64,000 nt of DNA from Alitta virens (Eukaryota; Annelida; Polychaeta; Phyllodocida; Nereididae). Location: the NCBI GenBank assembly GCA_932294295.1, contig OW028579.1:558001-622000 (forward strand). The letters are read 5' to 3'. Made by a program: the position numbers and the translations under genes. Shown here in pieces: positions 63,057-64,000 of this stretch; position 1 is the stretch's first letter, and each line of letters starts with the position of its first letter. The notes beneath the pieces were generated by a model. That model searched no databases. It had not been told where the DNA came from and was given only the letters and a program-made list of their open reading frames with translations.

Positions 63057-64000
63057 CATACCACTGCATACCACCTTGTCATTATAGTGCCTAGCAGAAA
63101 AATGCCATGGTTACATTGGCAAACAATGCATTGTTTTTTTTGTCTATGTTTCATAGTGCCTCTGCCACGTCATATGTAAGTTGTATCCCGAATGTGCTCA
63201 GTTTATGTGCTGAGTGTAAAGGCTACAGTACAGGTGTCTTCAATCATGGAGTTGTGACACTACACAGGTTTGGCCCCTTGCTGTGCAACATCCTTCTGAT
63301 AGCATTTCCCGCTCGCATTAAGCTCCATTTGAGCATGGAGACAAGAGTAGATTTGAGGGCAGATAAAAATGGGTGGGAAATACCCAGGGCATAATAACAC
63401 CCCCCCCCCCCTTGCCCCAAAGCACCCCCCCCCCCTCCCTTGCCCTATTATTGGACTGGTTATGTATTTAAAACTATATTAATCGCACAGTTATGTTGGT
63501 TCCACGATATGACCTTGGATGAACTCTCTGTTCATCCAAGACATAACCAATGTTTGTGATAGTGTTCCCATAGTAGGTTGTAATAAACAAATAGATATGC
63601 ATCATTTGCAAAATACTGCACATGTAACTAATCTGCATGAAACTATAAACGCTTCTGTAAAATATTAGCCAATGTATCACTTTTTATATGGAATAGTTAT
63701 GCTTTTAAAATAGGCTAATTGATATGCTGTAAGAAACAATTCACTTATTAGGGCCAATGAAATGCTCCACTAAAAACGGATCTTAATCTCCACAATGATA
63801 ATATTTGGTTTGGCAGGTATACATGTAAATCTTTTTTGTTGCTGTTATTTTTTTTAACACATCTGAATAAATATGATATATATAAAATTCATACATTTCT
63901 CAAAGCTTTTAAACATCGCCACCAAGCTAAATAATTCATTAGGCTAATTGTAGGTGGAGCCCTATATTTGCTTGTGAATGAAAATCAAAAAACAATATCG
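63057..64000. other. No gene recognised
   Basis: Noncoding. There are poly-C runs at 63400-63411 and 63425-63435. A GATGAACTCTC/ATCCAAG segment near 63510 is weakly self-complementary. Confidence 0.45.

Noticed and set aside
1..64000. tRNA, rRNA or snRNA genes
   Set aside because: No cloverleaf with A/B boxes, rRNA core or U-snRNA motif was recognised by eye; a covariance-model search would be decisive.

Overview
This is animal nuclear DNA. It is AT-rich, the genes have many short exons with GT/AG introns, and it carries LINE remnants, foldback/MITE-type elements, tetranucleotide microsatellites and minisatellites. There is no bacterial or organellar signature. The transposon families and the style of repeats fit a marine invertebrate, possibly an echinoderm, hemichordate or lancelet. 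That placement is inference, because nothing here fixes the species.

Layout. 1-4.7 kb holds two long inverted repeats, a decayed LINE 3' part and a 0.6 kb CTAT array. 4.9-12.5 kb holds a complete 16-exon gene for a KDZ-superfamily (Kyakuja/Dileera/Zisupton) transposase. I assembled it by hand; all splice phases agree and give 891 aa. 12.9-13.3 kb has three perfect NF-kappaB consensus sites ahead of a 60-codon ORF. 13.3-22 kb is repeat-rich noncoding DNA with a second LINE relic. 22.0-31.2 kb holds a second complete gene of 23 exons (539 aa), with a homeodomain-like N-terminus, an HMG-box-like segment, three AT-hooks and an acidic/basic tail. Its AT-hook exons were duplicated twice, at visibly different times. 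31.6-36.6 kb is a 33-bp minisatellite organised into 682-bp and 550-bp higher-order repeats. 37-64 kb has no convincing host gene. It contains a 27-bp minisatellite with CTCF-like motifs, two foldback elements, an SGNH-hydrolase exon on the minus strand, a MITE nested in a microsatellite, and many poly-G/poly-C runs.

The two intact genes encode a zinc-binding DNA transposase and a multi-domain DNA-binding protein. Nothing in the sequence proves that they work together. The transposase reading frame is open across all 16 exons and its D, D, E residues are present, so it is either a recently active element or a gene kept by selection. All exon joins are predictions from splice-site consensus and reading-frame continuity, not from transcripts.
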